A stretch of 64,000 bases of DNA from an uncultured bacterium (GCA_937899715.1 CALCNX010000050.1:1-64000); one strand, 5' to 3'; counted from the first letter of the stretch, positions 32,363 to 41,391 are shown. Notes: generated by a model from the sequence alone, not told the origin. Translations and numbers: made by a program.

Positions 32363-34963
32363 ATGAATACTACTCTCTCCGAAACCCTCGAAGAATCTAT
32401 CCTCTCCGCCAATTCGCTCGACAGCGACCTCCGCGAGCACTCGCTCGAAGAACTTGAATTTCACAAAGTCTTAGAGCGCCTCGCCGATATGACGTGGTCG
32501 GATGAAGGACGCGAAATTATTTTGGAACTCCGCCCAAGCCCGAACCTGCCCGAACTCCGCACCGAACTGGAGCGCGTGAACGAGCTTATCCGCCTTGTGA
32601 ATCTCGGCGAGCAGCTTCCCTTGGAAGGCTTTGCCGATATTCGCCCCATGCTGCACAAAGCCCGCATCGCCGGAGCATTTTTGCTACCGTCAGAACTTCT
32701 TGCCGTGCGTGATGTGATGCGCTCCTCACGCTTGACACGGAGTTTTTTCAACACTCGGCGCGAGACATTCCCCGTTATGGCGGAAACGTGCCAGCCGTTG
32801 CACGAAAATCGTCTTCTGGAAAAGCATATCGCCGACGCAATAGACGACAACGGAACCGTGAAGGACACGGCTTCGCTGGAACTCTCACGGATTCGCCGCG
32901 AAATCATTGACACCTCCAACAAGCTCCGAAGCCGTTTGCAGAAGATTTTGAAAAAGGTCGTGGAAGATGATGTGGTGCAAGAAGAGTTCATCACCCAACG
33001 CGACGGACGCTTTGTGCTGCCCATGAAAACCGAGTACAAACGCCACATTCCGGGCATTATCCACAGCGTTTCGCAGACAGGTTCGACCGTCTTTGTGGAG
33101 CCTGCCGAGACGTTTGACATGAACAACGAACTCTCGCTTTTGCACAACGAAGAGCGCCGCGAAATTGAGCGGATTCTGACCACGCTCACGGGCGAACTTG
33201 CCGAAGAAGTGGAAGATTTCTTGCGCTCGGTCGGTATTCTTGCCCGCATAGATGCTGCGCTTGCAAAAGCCCGCTATGCGATTGAGTTCGACGGCATGAA
33301 GCCCGACATTACCGACGAAAACGTTCTCATTCTCTCCAACGTCCGTAATCCCGTGCTTCTGCACAATATCAAGCGCGAGCGACATCACAAAAACAGCGCT
33401 CACGCCGAGCGCAATCTCAAAAGCGTTATTCCGCTTTCGATTGAGTTCGACGGCACGGAAGCTATCGGCACAAGCGCGAGTGCGGTCTTCGGGCATCTCA
33501 TATCGGGCCCCAACGCGGGCGGCAAGACCGTTGCCATGAAGAGCATCGGGCTGAACGTCGCAATGGCGCTTTCGGGCATCTTCCCCTGCGGCTATTGCAA
33601 AACAAATTTCCGCGAGGTGTTCTCGGCGATTGGCGACAATCAGTCCATCGAAAACGATATGAGTACGTTCTCGTCACAAATCACGCGCTTGAAAGAAATT
33701 CTTGTGAATGCTTCCGATACGTCCTTGATTCTGGTGGATGAAATCTGCTCCGGCACCGACCCGCAAGAAGGTTCGGCACTGGCAGTGGGGATTCTGGACG
33801 GCTTGCTGGCACGAAAAGCGTTTTTCGTCGTTACTACGCACCAATCCTCACTCAAAAGCTATGCCCTCACCCAAAGCGGCATTATGAACGCCAGCATGGA
33901 ATTCAACACCGACAAACTTGAGCCGACGTACAAGTTTTTATCCGGCGTTCCGGGCAACAGTTATGCCTTTGCTCTGGCACGAAACATCGGTCTGCCGCCG
34001 CGTGTGATGGAGCGGGCGCAAGAGTACTTGGGCGATAAACACAGCACACTGGAAGAAAGCATCGAAGTCATCCAGCAATACCGCCGCGAGGCGGAAAAAC
34101 TGCGCCGCGAAAGCGAAGACGTAAAGCGTCGCGCCGAGCAACGCAAGACCGAATACGACCAAAAATTCAGCGAGTTCAAACTCAAGTACAACGACCTCGT
34201 GCGCCTCGCCAAAGATGAGGCAGCACAAATTGTAGCAAATGCGAATAAGTTGGTGGAGAATACCATCCGCGAAGTCCGTGAAGCTGCAAAAGAAGAGCTG
34301 GAAATTGCGAAACGCGCACTCGAACAAGGCGTTGCACTGAGAGAGAAGAATGACAAGGTATCGAAGACGGCGGGCGCAGATGCGAAAAGCACCGAAGCAA
34401 CAAAACCCGCAAAGACGCTTGCCGACGTGCGCCGCGAATTCGAGGCAGAAAAGCAGAAGATTCAAACTGCCGCCGAAAAGCACACATTGAAGCCTCTTGT
34501 GGATGAGCCGGACGAATTGGAAGAAGGCGATACCGTTACGATGGAAGATTTCGCTACGCCGGGCGTGATTGTGGCACTTGACCGCGAGGCAGGAAGCGCA
34601 GTTGTGGAATTCGACGCAGTTAAATTCCGTACATCTCTTAACGGGCTGAAACGCGCCGGAGCAAAACAAATCAAGCAGGCGAAGAAAGCTGTCGCAAGCG
34701 GTGTTCCCGTCAATTTCGATGCAAAAACCGAAATTGATTTGCGTGGGATGTATTCCGACGAGGCAATCAAAACGGTCGAACAAGCGATTGCATCGGCACT
34801 CACGGGCAATGTTCACGCGCTGCGCATCATTCATGGCAAAGGCACGGGTGCGCTGCGTCAGGCTGTACAGCAGCATCTTCAGCATCATCCGGCAGTGGCG
34901 AGCTTCCGCAATGGACTTCTGAACGAAGGCGGCGCGGGAGTAACGGTCGTGGAACTGCGGTAA
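32363..34963 (+). CDS. mutS2: MutS2 endonuclease/ATPase with Smr domain
   Basis: The start at 32363 (MNTTLSETLEES) gives 866 residues. Residues up to about 330 are the MutS core/lever, including FVLPMKTEYKRHIPGIIHSV and GSTVFVEP. The ATPase has Walker A GPNAGGKT near 382 and Walker B LILVDEICSGTDP near 455. A long charged coiled coil follows (about 540-720), and the C-terminal Smr nuclease domain starts at TEIDLRGMYSDEA with IIHGKGTGALR. MutS2 acts in suppression of recombination or rescue of collided ribosomes, not in mismatch repair. Confidence 0.96.
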   Translation: MNTTLSETLEESILSANSLDSDLREHSLEELEFHKVLERLADMTWSDEGREIILELRPSPNLPELRTELERVNELIRLVNLGEQLPLEGFADIRPMLHKARIAGAFLLPSELLAVRDVMRSSRLTRSFFNTRRETFPVMAETCQPLHENRLLEKHIADAIDDNGTVKDTASLELSRIRREIIDTSNKLRSRLQKILKKVVEDDVVQEEFITQRDGRFVLPMKTEYKRHIPGIIHSVSQTGSTVFVEPAETFDMNNELSLLHNEERREIERILTTLTGELAEEVEDFLRSVGILARIDAALAKARYAIEFDGMKPDITDENVLILSNVRNPVLLHNIKRERHHKNSAHAERNLKSVIPLSIEFDGTEAIGTSASAVFGHLISGPNAGGKTVAMKSIGLNVAMALSGIFPCGYCKTNFREVFSAIGDNQSIENDMSTFSSQITRLKEILVNASDTSLILVDEICSGTDPQEGSALAVGILDGLLARKAFFVVTTHQSSLKSYALTQSGIMNASMEFNTDKLEPTYKFLSGVPGNSYAFALARNIGLPPRVMERAQEYLGDKHSTLEESIEVIQQYRREAEKLRRESEDVKRRAEQRKTEYDQKFSEFKLKYNDLVRLAKDEAAQIVANANKLVENTIREVREAAKEELEIAKRALEQGVALREKNDKVSKTAGADAKSTEATKPAKTLADVRREFEAEKQKIQTAAEKHTLKPLVDEPDELEEGDTVTMEDFATPGVIVALDREAGSAVVEFDAVKFRTSLNGLKRAGAKQIKQAKKAVASGVPVNFDAKTEIDLRGMYSDEAIKTVEQAIASALTGNVHALRIIHGKGTGALRQAVQQHLQHHPAVASFRNGLLNEGGAGVTVVELR

Positions 34964-35003
34964 AAAGAATGTTCACAAAGAATGGTGTTACATTACGAAA
35001 ACT

Positions 35004-35073
35004 GGAGTGCGGAATTTATTCCGCATATTAAGGTTCTGCCTCATATTGTGTTGCGGAATAAATTCCGCACTCC
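35004..35073. repeat. Pair of inverted, self-palindromic 22-mers
   Basis: The 22 bases at 35004-35025 (GGAGTGCGGAATTTATTCCG then CA) are exactly complementary to 35052-35073. Each copy is itself near-palindromic (TGCGGAAT with ATTCCGCA). The pair can fold as one long stem or as two small hairpins. This is the architecture of REP/REPIN-type or short palindromic intergenic elements. Confidence 0.75.
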
Positions 35074-35124
35074 GCCCTGCCCTCAATGTCATTGATTCTC
35101 ACAAAACAGACACAATAAAACTAC

Positions 35125-35171
35125 AAAAGAACGGTATGATTGCGCTGCTTGCGCAATCATACCGTTCTTTT
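35125..35171. terminator. Strong bidirectional rho-independent terminator between mutS2 and a response regulator gene
   Basis: A perfect 21-bp stem (35125-35145 with 35151-35171) around the loop TGCTT carries an A run on one side and a T run on the other. It separates the convergent mutS2 and receiver genes and can act in both directions. Confidence 0.9.
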
Positions 35172-35221
35172 TTGTAGGAGAGGGAACCGAGAAAGACTAA
35201 AGAAAAAATCTGAACCAATTT

Positions 35222-35740
35222 TTAAAAACGTGTATGGATTGTAGTCGCATTATATTCCGGCACTTTTATCAGCACTGTACCGCTCAATGCTGTACCGCCA
35301 AGGGAGCTTTCATTCGGCGTTTCTGTATCAATCGGTAGCACACCCAGAAGATTACGCAATGCAGATGTGAACTCCTCAGAAGGTTGCCCTTTTTCAAAAA
35401 GACTCATCGCCACACCTTCACGGAGTGTTTCTGCTTGAAGCGCATATAAGTCCTTGTGGAGATGATTACCCCAGCGACCGTCAATATGTGCCGAAACAAC
35501 CAATAGAGGAATGTGACGTAATTGTACGTCCTTTTGAACGGACTTCCAGACTTCGTAGCCACTCATTCGTGGTATCATAAAATCTGTCACAATGACAGCC
35601 GGAGTGTGCAAGGAAGCGAGCTTCACACCCGTCCAACCATCCACCGCCTGAATGACAGAAAAGCCCAGACGCTGCAACTGAACCCGAAGTAAAAGCCGAT
35701 ACGAGTCGTCATCCTCAATAACAAGTGCTGTTGGTCTCAT
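35222..35740 (-). CDS. Stand-alone response regulator receiver protein
   Basis: The ATG at 35740 gives MRPTALVIEDDDSYRLLLRV, a receiver start; the open frame extends 66 bases further. Of 172 residues, the first 125 or so form the receiver. Asp53 in VIVTDFMIPRMSG is the phospho-acceptor, and LLVVSA and the acidic pair near the start complete the site. The last 50 residues (after LREGVAMSLFEKGQPSEEF) have no recognisable output domain. It probably acts by protein-protein contact. The cognate kinase is unknown; several orphan kinases lie in this window. Confidence 0.88.
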   Translation of the reverse strand: MRPTALVIEDDDSYRLLLRVQLQRLGFSVIQAVDGWTGVKLASLHTPAVIVTDFMIPRMSGYEVWKSVQKDVQLRHIPLLVVSAHIDGRWGNHLHKDLYALQAETLREGVAMSLFEKGQPSEEFTSALRNLLGVLPIDTETPNESSLGGTALSGTVLIKVPEYNATTIHTRF

Positions 35741-35824
35741 ATTATTACTGGCTCTAATGGTGATGATTATGTTCTGGCGTGTTGTGGATTTGAAATGTGC
35801 TGGCAAATGTGCGGTAAGAGATTA

Positions 35825-36025
35825 TTACTTCTTCAATACTGCCCGCACTTCTGCCAGTTCTTTTTGCTTAATTTCCAGTTCTTGGTCGAGCAGATTCACT
35901 GCCGGTGACGGGGCGATGTGGCAAAGACCGTAGCTGTCCGCCAGTCGCTGTTTTGTTGTTTGGAGAAACGTAATATTTTGCTCTAATTCATTCGAGCGGT
36001 TGCGCAGATAAGCAGATGTACTCAT
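35825..36025 (-). CDS. 66-residue coiled-coil protein of unknown function
   Basis: The start at 36025 (MSTSAYLRNRSNELEQNITF) is preceded by AAGGAA eight or so bases upstream; an ATG 15 bases earlier is possible but would overlap this site. The product is almost wholly helical, with heptad-like LEQNITFLQTTKQRLADSYG and LLDQELEIKQKELAEVRAVL broken by HIAPSPAV. I recognise no family. It lies between two response regulator genes on the same strand, downstream of the tandem repeat array at 36145-36240. Its separate Shine-Dalgarno and sensible composition support a real gene. Confidence 0.6.
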   Translation of the reverse strand: MSTSAYLRNRSNELEQNITFLQTTKQRLADSYGLCHIAPSPAVNLLDQELEIKQKELAEVRAVLKK

Positions 36026-36144
36026 GGCATTTTCCTTCATAAAGAGTGAGGCGGAATGGCAAACCAAAGCGAGACGATAATTGATAGCTACCGTGAAAAT
36101 CACAACCACAATATCGCACAAAAGAACTACCAATAGCAAATCCG

Positions 36145-36240
36145 ATGACCGAGAATGCAAAAGTAATGACCGAGACCCAAAAGTAATGACCGAGACCCTC
36201 AAAGTAATGTCCGAGCGGTTTGGAAATGTCCGAAAAATTT
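36145..36240. repeat. Five-unit direct repeat with about 20-bp period
   Basis: Units start at 36145, 36166, 36186, 36207 and 36226. The first three share ATGACCGAGA...AAAGTA; the fourth and fifth have ATGTCCGA and are shorter and more diverged. Spacing of 19-21 bases is close to two helical turns, so the units face the same side of the DNA. The array lies 120 bases upstream of the coiled-coil gene (minus strand), in a position for regulator binding. Confidence 0.7.
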
Positions 36241-36309
36241 CGTATGGCAAAAGCCGTAAACAATCACATTTTGTGACGGGAAAATGCAGCAATTTCTATA
36301 GTAGAAATG

Positions 36310-36400
36310 CAAAAAGAAGGTGGCAAAAGAAAAATTGAAGAAAAAAAAACAGGAAAGTGGGGAAAGAAGATGGGGAGAAAGGAAAAGCAAGGAGAGCAAA
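36310..36400 (+). other. Strongly purine-skewed tract
   Basis: About 90 bases are almost entirely A and G on the plus strand, with only scattered C and T. It sits just beyond the 3' end of the LytTR gene. It may be an unusual DNA structure or a decayed sequence; no function is shown. Confidence 0.5.
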
Positions 36401-36437
36401 GCTAAAAATTTACTCGGAGAAGTACAGAACCAAGTCG

Positions 36438-37256
36438 TTACAGGAAACCGCTCACCGTATCACGATATTTCGGTTCGACGGGCAACTCTTCTCCACTGGG
36501 CAGTATTGCCAAAATCCCGCCATCGACAGGGTCAATGGTGAACGTAAAAAAGACCGGGTTGATAACGTACCCTCTCCCAATACGCACACAACCGTCATGC
36601 AAAAGTGTATCTTCGTAATGCTTCAGAGGAAGCGAAGGCATATAATGTGTACCGTCTTTCACCACAATCGTGCAGTAGTTTCGCGCCGCTCGTGCATAGA
36701 CAACCTCGCTGACGTGCAGCGACAGAATACGAACTTGATTATGGCTCATCATTCGTATTTCGATTTTCCCTTCCTGCACCGTCGGTCGTGCTCGCTTTTG
36801 TGGCGCTGCTTCTAAGCGCTCTTTGATGCTGCGGAGTCTGGCAATCTTCTCAATTGCCCGCTCCATTGCTGACTTGAATTCGGCTGCCAGTATGGGCTTA
36901 TACAAAAAATCAACTGCGCCCGAGCGCAATGCCTGGAAAACATACTCTTTTTCTCGCATCGTCGAAATCACAATCACTTGCAGATTCTCGCGTTTCTCTG
37001 CCGGAAGTGCATCAAGCGCTTCAAAGCCTGTTCCGTCCTTCAAGTCAATATCCAAGAACACAAGGTCAGCTTCTGCGGTAAGCAGGAGCTTTGCCGCCGA
37101 TGGCATGCTGTCTGCCGTGCCAACAATCGTTATCATATCGTCGTAATACCGTTGGAGGTACATCCGCACAAGGTCGCGGATGTGCTCGTGGTCGTCTATG
37201 ATAAGGACACGCACAAGATTCGCTTCTTGCTCAGGTGTGAGAGCCGGTATAAGCAT
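36438..37256 (-). CDS. LytTR-family response regulator
   Basis: This is 272 residues long. The receiver spans about 13-135, with Asp69 in LVFLDIDLKDG as phospho-acceptor and Lys in FLYKPI. The LytTR DNA-binding domain spans about 170-270: IEIRMMSHNQVRILSLHVSE, VVYARAARNYCTIVV, then HDGCVRIGRGYVINPVF. Such regulators pair with LytS-type kinases, and the kinase at 37966-41391 is of that type and lies upstream on the same strand. The two are separated by about 700 bases containing the GxxExxY gene. It probably regulates genes through paired direct-repeat sites. Confidence 0.93.
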   Translation of the reverse strand: MLIPALTPEQEANLVRVLIIDDHEHIRDLVRMYLQRYYDDMITIVGTADSMPSAAKLLLTAEADLVFLDIDLKDGTGFEALDALPAEKRENLQVIVISTMREKEYVFQALRSGAVDFLYKPILAAEFKSAMERAIEKIARLRSIKERLEAAPQKRARPTVQEGKIEIRMMSHNQVRILSLHVSEVVYARAARNYCTIVVKDGTHYMPSLPLKHYEDTLLHDGCVRIGRGYVINPVFFTFTIDPVDGGILAILPSGEELPVEPKYRDTVSGFL

Positions 37257-37425
37257 TGAGGAATATCGTAAGAGTAATCAAATAGCAACAATTAGGGTCG
37301 TCTCTTTTTTCGACACAATCCAAACGGCGTTACAATCATTGAGCGAACTATAGATTTCATAGCCAAGCAGCGAAACACAGATTCCGGGATTGCAGGATGT
37401 TAGGCTTAACGGCTTCCATAATCTT

Positions 37426-37458
37426 GTGGCGAAACGCAGATTTCAGGATTGCAGGATT
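37426..37458 (+). repeat. Left arm of imperfect inverted repeat framing the GxxExxY gene
   Basis: The 33 bases begin GTGGCGAAACGCAGATTTCA and end GGATTGCAGGATT. They match the complement of 37921-37954 at most positions. A further weaker copy (GCGAAACACAGATT with GGGATTGCAGGAT) lies at about 37370-37400. Confidence 0.8.
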
Positions 37459-37459
37459 T

Positions 37460-37882
37460 TCAGGATGAAAGACGTGTATGGATGCTTTTTTTGAGCGCGT
37501 TGTCAAGTGCCTTGCGGACTATTTGGACTTCAGCGCCAAAATTCAGCAACAAACCAACTTCGATTTGGGTAGCGCGAATGTAATTGAGTAGTTGTGCAGA
37601 ATGTTCTTTTGTGAGTTGCGATACCGCTTTCAATTCGAGAATGACCTTGTTTTCGACAATAATATCAGCGTAAAATTGACCGATGCTTTTGCTTTTGTAA
37701 AAGACTTCAAGAGGCACTTGCGCCGTTGCTTGTAGTCCTAGGTGTTCAAGCTCCATTAACATTGCCTGTTCATAGCAGCGCTCCAGAAATCCGTGCCCAA
37801 GCGTATTGTACACATTGTAAAATCCACGAATAATTTTATCGGTCAATGCCTTGCGCTTAAAGTTAACAGAAACGTCACTCAT
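37460..37882 (-). CDS. GxxExxY protein (PD-(D/E)xK-like)
   Basis: The 140-residue product carries the family signature Gly31-Phe-Leu-Glu34-Arg-Cys-Tyr37. A nuclease-like core has Asp73 (YADIIVENKV) and Glu83-x-Lys85 (ILELKAVSQL), and QLLNYIRAT follows. The family is widespread and resembles PD-(D/E)xK nucleases, but its function is unknown. The gene sits between inverted repeats at 37426-37458 and 37921-37954, and it splits the LytTR regulator from its probable kinase. The stop codon abuts the left repeat. The layout suggests a mobile or recently acquired cassette. Confidence 0.9.
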   Translation of the reverse strand: MSDVSVNFKRKALTDKIIRGFYNVYNTLGHGFLERCYEQAMLMELEHLGLQATAQVPLEVFYKSKSIGQFYADIIVENKVILELKAVSQLTKEHSAQLLNYIRATQIEVGLLLNFGAEVQIVRKALDNALKKSIHTRLSS

Positions 37883-37920
37883 CGAACCTGCCTCTAAAAA
37901 ATCATAAAAAAAATCTTGCT

Positions 37921-37954
37921 AATCCTGTCTATCCTGTAATCTGCGTTCCGCCAC
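37921..37954 (-). repeat. Right arm of imperfect inverted repeat framing the GxxExxY gene
   Basis: Read on the minus strand the 34 bases start GTGGCGGAACGCAGATTACA and end GGATAGACAGGATT, mirroring the left arm. The internal CAGGAT repetition resembles repeats often seen around GxxExxY genes. Confidence 0.8.
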
Positions 37955-37965
37955 CCGTGCAGCCA

Positions 37966-40900
37966 CTACGCCTGCACCGCCCGAAGCGGCATCACCACCG
38001 TTACTTCCGTTCCTGCAGCCGCACCTGTTTCGTCGTAGAGGTCGTTGTAGCGGATGCTGAGATGAACATCAAACGCTTTTTCCAAGAGTTGTAAACGTTC
38101 GTGCGTGACAGAAGTTGCAATCGAAAGATGTGCGCCCGCAGGTCGTGCTGCCTTGCGCCGTGCTGCCTCTTCGCGCCCAATACCGTTATCAGTGACGACG
38201 CAGCGCAAGGAATCGCCTTCTTCAAAGAGATGAATCGTGATAATCCCACCTGCGGGACGAGTTTTCCAGTCTTCCTCCGCCAGTCCACGAATGCCGTGAC
38301 GAATTGCATTCTCAACGAAAGGTTGCAGGATAAAGGTCGGCATCTCGCGCGAGCGCCAGTACTCCGTGTCGCTTTCGTCGCTCTCATCATCGTCATACTC
38401 GGCCTCAACAACGTTCGCAGCATCGGGTGTGAGCATCACGTAGCATTTCAGATGCCCGGCGTTGCGGAGTTCTTCCAGCTCAATATATTTTTTCAAAATA
38501 TGAATTTCATCGGAAACAGAAATGAAATTATTGACGGCTTTCCTCAGCACACGGTCTAAGAGTCTGCTAAAGACGGCAATATAATAACTTGCCATTTCAT
38601 TCCCCGATTCCACCAGCATCTGAATTTCTGCCAGCACATTATACAAAAAGTGCGGATTCATCTGCAAGCGCAGCGTCTGCATCTGTGCTTCCGATGCCAA
38701 ACGCTGCACATTCTCAAATTCTTTCTCTCGTTCCAAGCGTGCCATGCGCTGAAGCGTCCGGCGATGTTGCACGGTATAACCGGTCCAGACAAACCCCGCC
38801 GCCAGTACGAGAAACCCCAACGTCCGCGTGACGGGGTGCATCCACCACGGATAGGGCACATACACCGTGAAGGCGAGTGTGTTCGCACTCAAAAGCGGCT
38901 GCTCATCGTGGGGGTCTTGGGTGCGGGTGCGCACAAGCAGCCTGTACTCGCCCGGCTGCAGGGACGAATATCTGACCGTGCGCAGCGAGGCATCCGGCAT
39001 GATATTCCAATCGGCATCCACGCCTTCCAGGCGATATTCCAGACAGTGCCGCTCCGGGCGCGCCAGCGAGACCACTGCACACGAGAGCGCGAACGAGCCG
39101 CCGTAGATGCAGTGCAGCGTGTCGCCGTGCTGCGGCAGCCCCGCCATCACGCTGTCATTGCGGAAGTAGCCGATGGGCACTACCCGCGCCGTGTCGGTGA
39201 ATACCCGCGCCGTATGATTTGCTTGGAGGACATCACCGTAGTAGTCGAAAACTACGCCGCCGTTGCCGTCGGTGGTTATAGCCCCTGCACTTGCTCCTTG
39301 CGCAGACAATGCTGAGGCTTGTCCGCCGGAATTATCCTTTACGACATTTTCATCAGAAGGCAGAATTAGCTCAGGTGAACCTAATGAAAGCGTATTGCTT
39401 GCATTGTTAGTATGCCGCGCTCGATACACACCGTTAGTTTGAGTTGTCCACCACAGTACGCTATCTACCCTAGACGTTCCTAGAATTTGCACATCTCTTA
39501 AACGGCTATTGATTGGAGCAGTGTAGATGTATCTGGGTAAAAGCGCTTCCGTAAAAGAAGGTATTGCTGTGTTGAGATACCCAAATCCAGTTCCATTTAA
39601 TGCAGCAATTAGAACATCTGTTTCTGTCGAAATAAGTTTTACCGGGATAATTGTTTGAGTAACACCCTGAATAGTCTTTACTTGCTCCAGCTTTCCCGTC
39701 TGCCTCCGTCGGCGCAACAAGACTCCCATGCCGCTCATCCATAAATCGCCACGCTTATCAAATTGCATACTAAAGATGCGCTCTGTGCCAAGTCTCTGTA
39801 CTTCCGCTTCATTTGAAGAGCGTCCATATTCAAAATATTCTATCACACTCCCATCCTCGCGGCATCGGACAACCCCAACCGACAAGACGTTCACCCATAA
39901 ATCCTTACTAAAAGGATCAGGGCATATATTGCCTATTGTCGTCATTCCAACAGATGCTGCCAGTGCCGTTAGTGGGTACAGCGCTTTTTGGGATTCATCA
40001 TACCGCAAAATACCCTCTGCCGTTGCAACGATAATTGTACCTGTGCTTGTTTCTTGAATATCATACACCGGTACTGATTTAAGTACATTCGGCACTTGTC
40101 GCACGAGAGCAAAGCCGCCTTGAGTTTGCATAAAAAGACCTTTGCGTGTCCCGCACCAGAGCCTTGCACGCCTGTCAGTGTACAGACTAATGACATCACC
40201 GATGCTGTTCCTGTCACTAAGACGTTCAGCGCCTGTTGGAATAAGAATAGTTACACCTTGCTCATTAAACCCCACACAGACTATACCTGTGTGCGGGTCA
40301 CGATGAAATGCCGTAACACTGCCGCGAAGAGTCAGCCCACGAAAAAGAGTGCTGTCTTCCGCTCGTACCTGTACTATATCTGAGTCGAGATGCGGCACAA
40401 TACGATACAGTCCGTTCTCGCAGCGCCCGGCAGCATAATCATGCACTTTGACAAACCATGCTCCAGTGCCATCTTCTGCAAACGGATAGACGAAAATTCC
40501 TCGCAGAAGCGAAGGAGATAAAGAAAATGCAGGAGCAGAGACATTAAAAGTATTTTTAATTGTATCCAGCACCACCAATCGTGGTTCCAGCATTGTTTCG
40601 TCTGCACCGACAAGAGGCGATATCCATGCACCTTTGTCGCTTGAAATTCTGTGCATAAAATATCCTCCCTCCCAACCAGGCAAGGATGCAGACGTGAGTT
40701 TCTTGGTATGGATATTATAGGCTATTAATACTTTTGCTTGACCGTGAATGCCAAACCAGATTGAACCATTCTTATTTTCGCAAATACTTTGAATACCTTC
40801 ATGCGGAGCATCGGGAAAAGGTATCCGGCACACATCTTTTTTTTCATCATATTGCATAAGACCGCCGCGCGTACCGATCCATAACGTTCCCTTTGTATCA

Positions 40901-41391
40901 CAATACAGCAGTAAAATATAATTGAACATAGCATCTTCTGCCTTCGTTTGCTTATACCATCTCCATACACCTGTACGCGGTATAAAACGGAGCAATCCAC
41001 TTTTTGTACCAAACCAAAGCGTACCGCTCGAATCCTCTGCTGCGGAAGTAAGCGATTGCTCCAACGAAGCAAGATTTTTTTCTGCATCGGAGTCGGAAGG
41101 TAATGGGAAAGGATAGATTCTCTGTCCATCGTATCGGCAAATTCCCTTCGCAGTCACTATCCAGTAAATTCCTTGTCTATCACGAAGGATATGCCGAATT
41201 GTGTTTGAAGGTAAGCCGTCGGCACGGGTAAGTTGCTTGCGGAGCAAAAATGGGGCAGCATAAAGCGAAACGGGAACAATATGAAAAAGAATCCACGCGC
41301 AGAAAGCCAATGGCACTAAGCACTGTAGCTTGGATTTGTATCGGTGCGGGTGCTTAATAGCAGGGAAACAAAAGAAAAAAATAGTATTCAT
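37966..41391 (-). CDS. Propeller/Y_Y_Y sensor kinase with LytS-type kinase domain
   Basis: This is 1141 residues long. A hydrophobic N-terminus (VPLAFCAWILFHIVPVSLYA) precedes reg_prop blades (TRADGLPSNTIRHILRDRQG, GTLWIGTRGGLMQYDE). A Y_Y_Y domain follows (LEYRLEGVDADWNIMPDASL, then TVRYSSLQPGEYRL). A single TM (LGFLVLAAGFVWTGYTV) leads to a His_kinase domain: LQMNPHFLYNVLAEIQMLVE with the phospho-acceptor His, and a HATPase with FVENAIRHG and VVTDNGIGREEA. An acidic insert (EAEYDDDESDESDTEYW) lies in the ATPase region. LytS-type kinases pair with LytTR regulators, here 36438-37256. Confidence 0.94.
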   Translation of the reverse strand: MNTIFFFCFPAIKHPHRYKSKLQCLVPLAFCAWILFHIVPVSLYAAPFLLRKQLTRADGLPSNTIRHILRDRQGIYWIVTAKGICRYDGQRIYPFPLPSDSDAEKNLASLEQSLTSAAEDSSGTLWFGTKSGLLRFIPRTGVWRWYKQTKAEDAMFNYILLLYCDTKGTLWIGTRGGLMQYDEKKDVCRIPFPDAPHEGIQSICENKNGSIWFGIHGQAKVLIAYNIHTKKLTSASLPGWEGGYFMHRISSDKGAWISPLVGADETMLEPRLVVLDTIKNTFNVSAPAFSLSPSLLRGIFVYPFAEDGTGAWFVKVHDYAAGRCENGLYRIVPHLDSDIVQVRAEDSTLFRGLTLRGSVTAFHRDPHTGIVCVGFNEQGVTILIPTGAERLSDRNSIGDVISLYTDRRARLWCGTRKGLFMQTQGGFALVRQVPNVLKSVPVYDIQETSTGTIIVATAEGILRYDESQKALYPLTALAASVGMTTIGNICPDPFSKDLWVNVLSVGVVRCREDGSVIEYFEYGRSSNEAEVQRLGTERIFSMQFDKRGDLWMSGMGVLLRRRRQTGKLEQVKTIQGVTQTIIPVKLISTETDVLIAALNGTGFGYLNTAIPSFTEALLPRYIYTAPINSRLRDVQILGTSRVDSVLWWTTQTNGVYRARHTNNASNTLSLGSPELILPSDENVVKDNSGGQASALSAQGASAGAITTDGNGGVVFDYYGDVLQANHTARVFTDTARVVPIGYFRNDSVMAGLPQHGDTLHCIYGGSFALSCAVVSLARPERHCLEYRLEGVDADWNIMPDASLRTVRYSSLQPGEYRLLVRTRTQDPHDEQPLLSANTLAFTVYVPYPWWMHPVTRTLGFLVLAAGFVWTGYTVQHRRTLQRMARLEREKEFENVQRLASEAQMQTLRLQMNPHFLYNVLAEIQMLVESGNEMASYYIAVFSRLLDRVLRKAVNNFISVSDEIHILKKYIELEELRNAGHLKCYVMLTPDAANVVEAEYDDDESDESDTEYWRSREMPTFILQPFVENAIRHGIRGLAEEDWKTRPAGGIITIHLFEEGDSLRCVVTDNGIGREEAARRKAARPAGAHLSIATSVTHERLQLLEKAFDVHLSIRYNDLYDETGAAAGTEVTVVMPLRAVQA

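Larger units (their letters stand above)
36026..36437. other. 412-base gap with tandem repeats and a purine tract
   Basis: The gap lies between the LytTR gene and the small coiled-coil gene. It holds the five-unit repeat array (36145-36240) and a purine-rich tract (about 36310-36400); no gene is convincing in it. Confidence 0.7.

Noticed and set aside
36357..36815. Plus-strand frame of 152 codons
   Set aside because: It begins in the polypurine tract and runs opposite the LytTR gene; composition is not protein-like.
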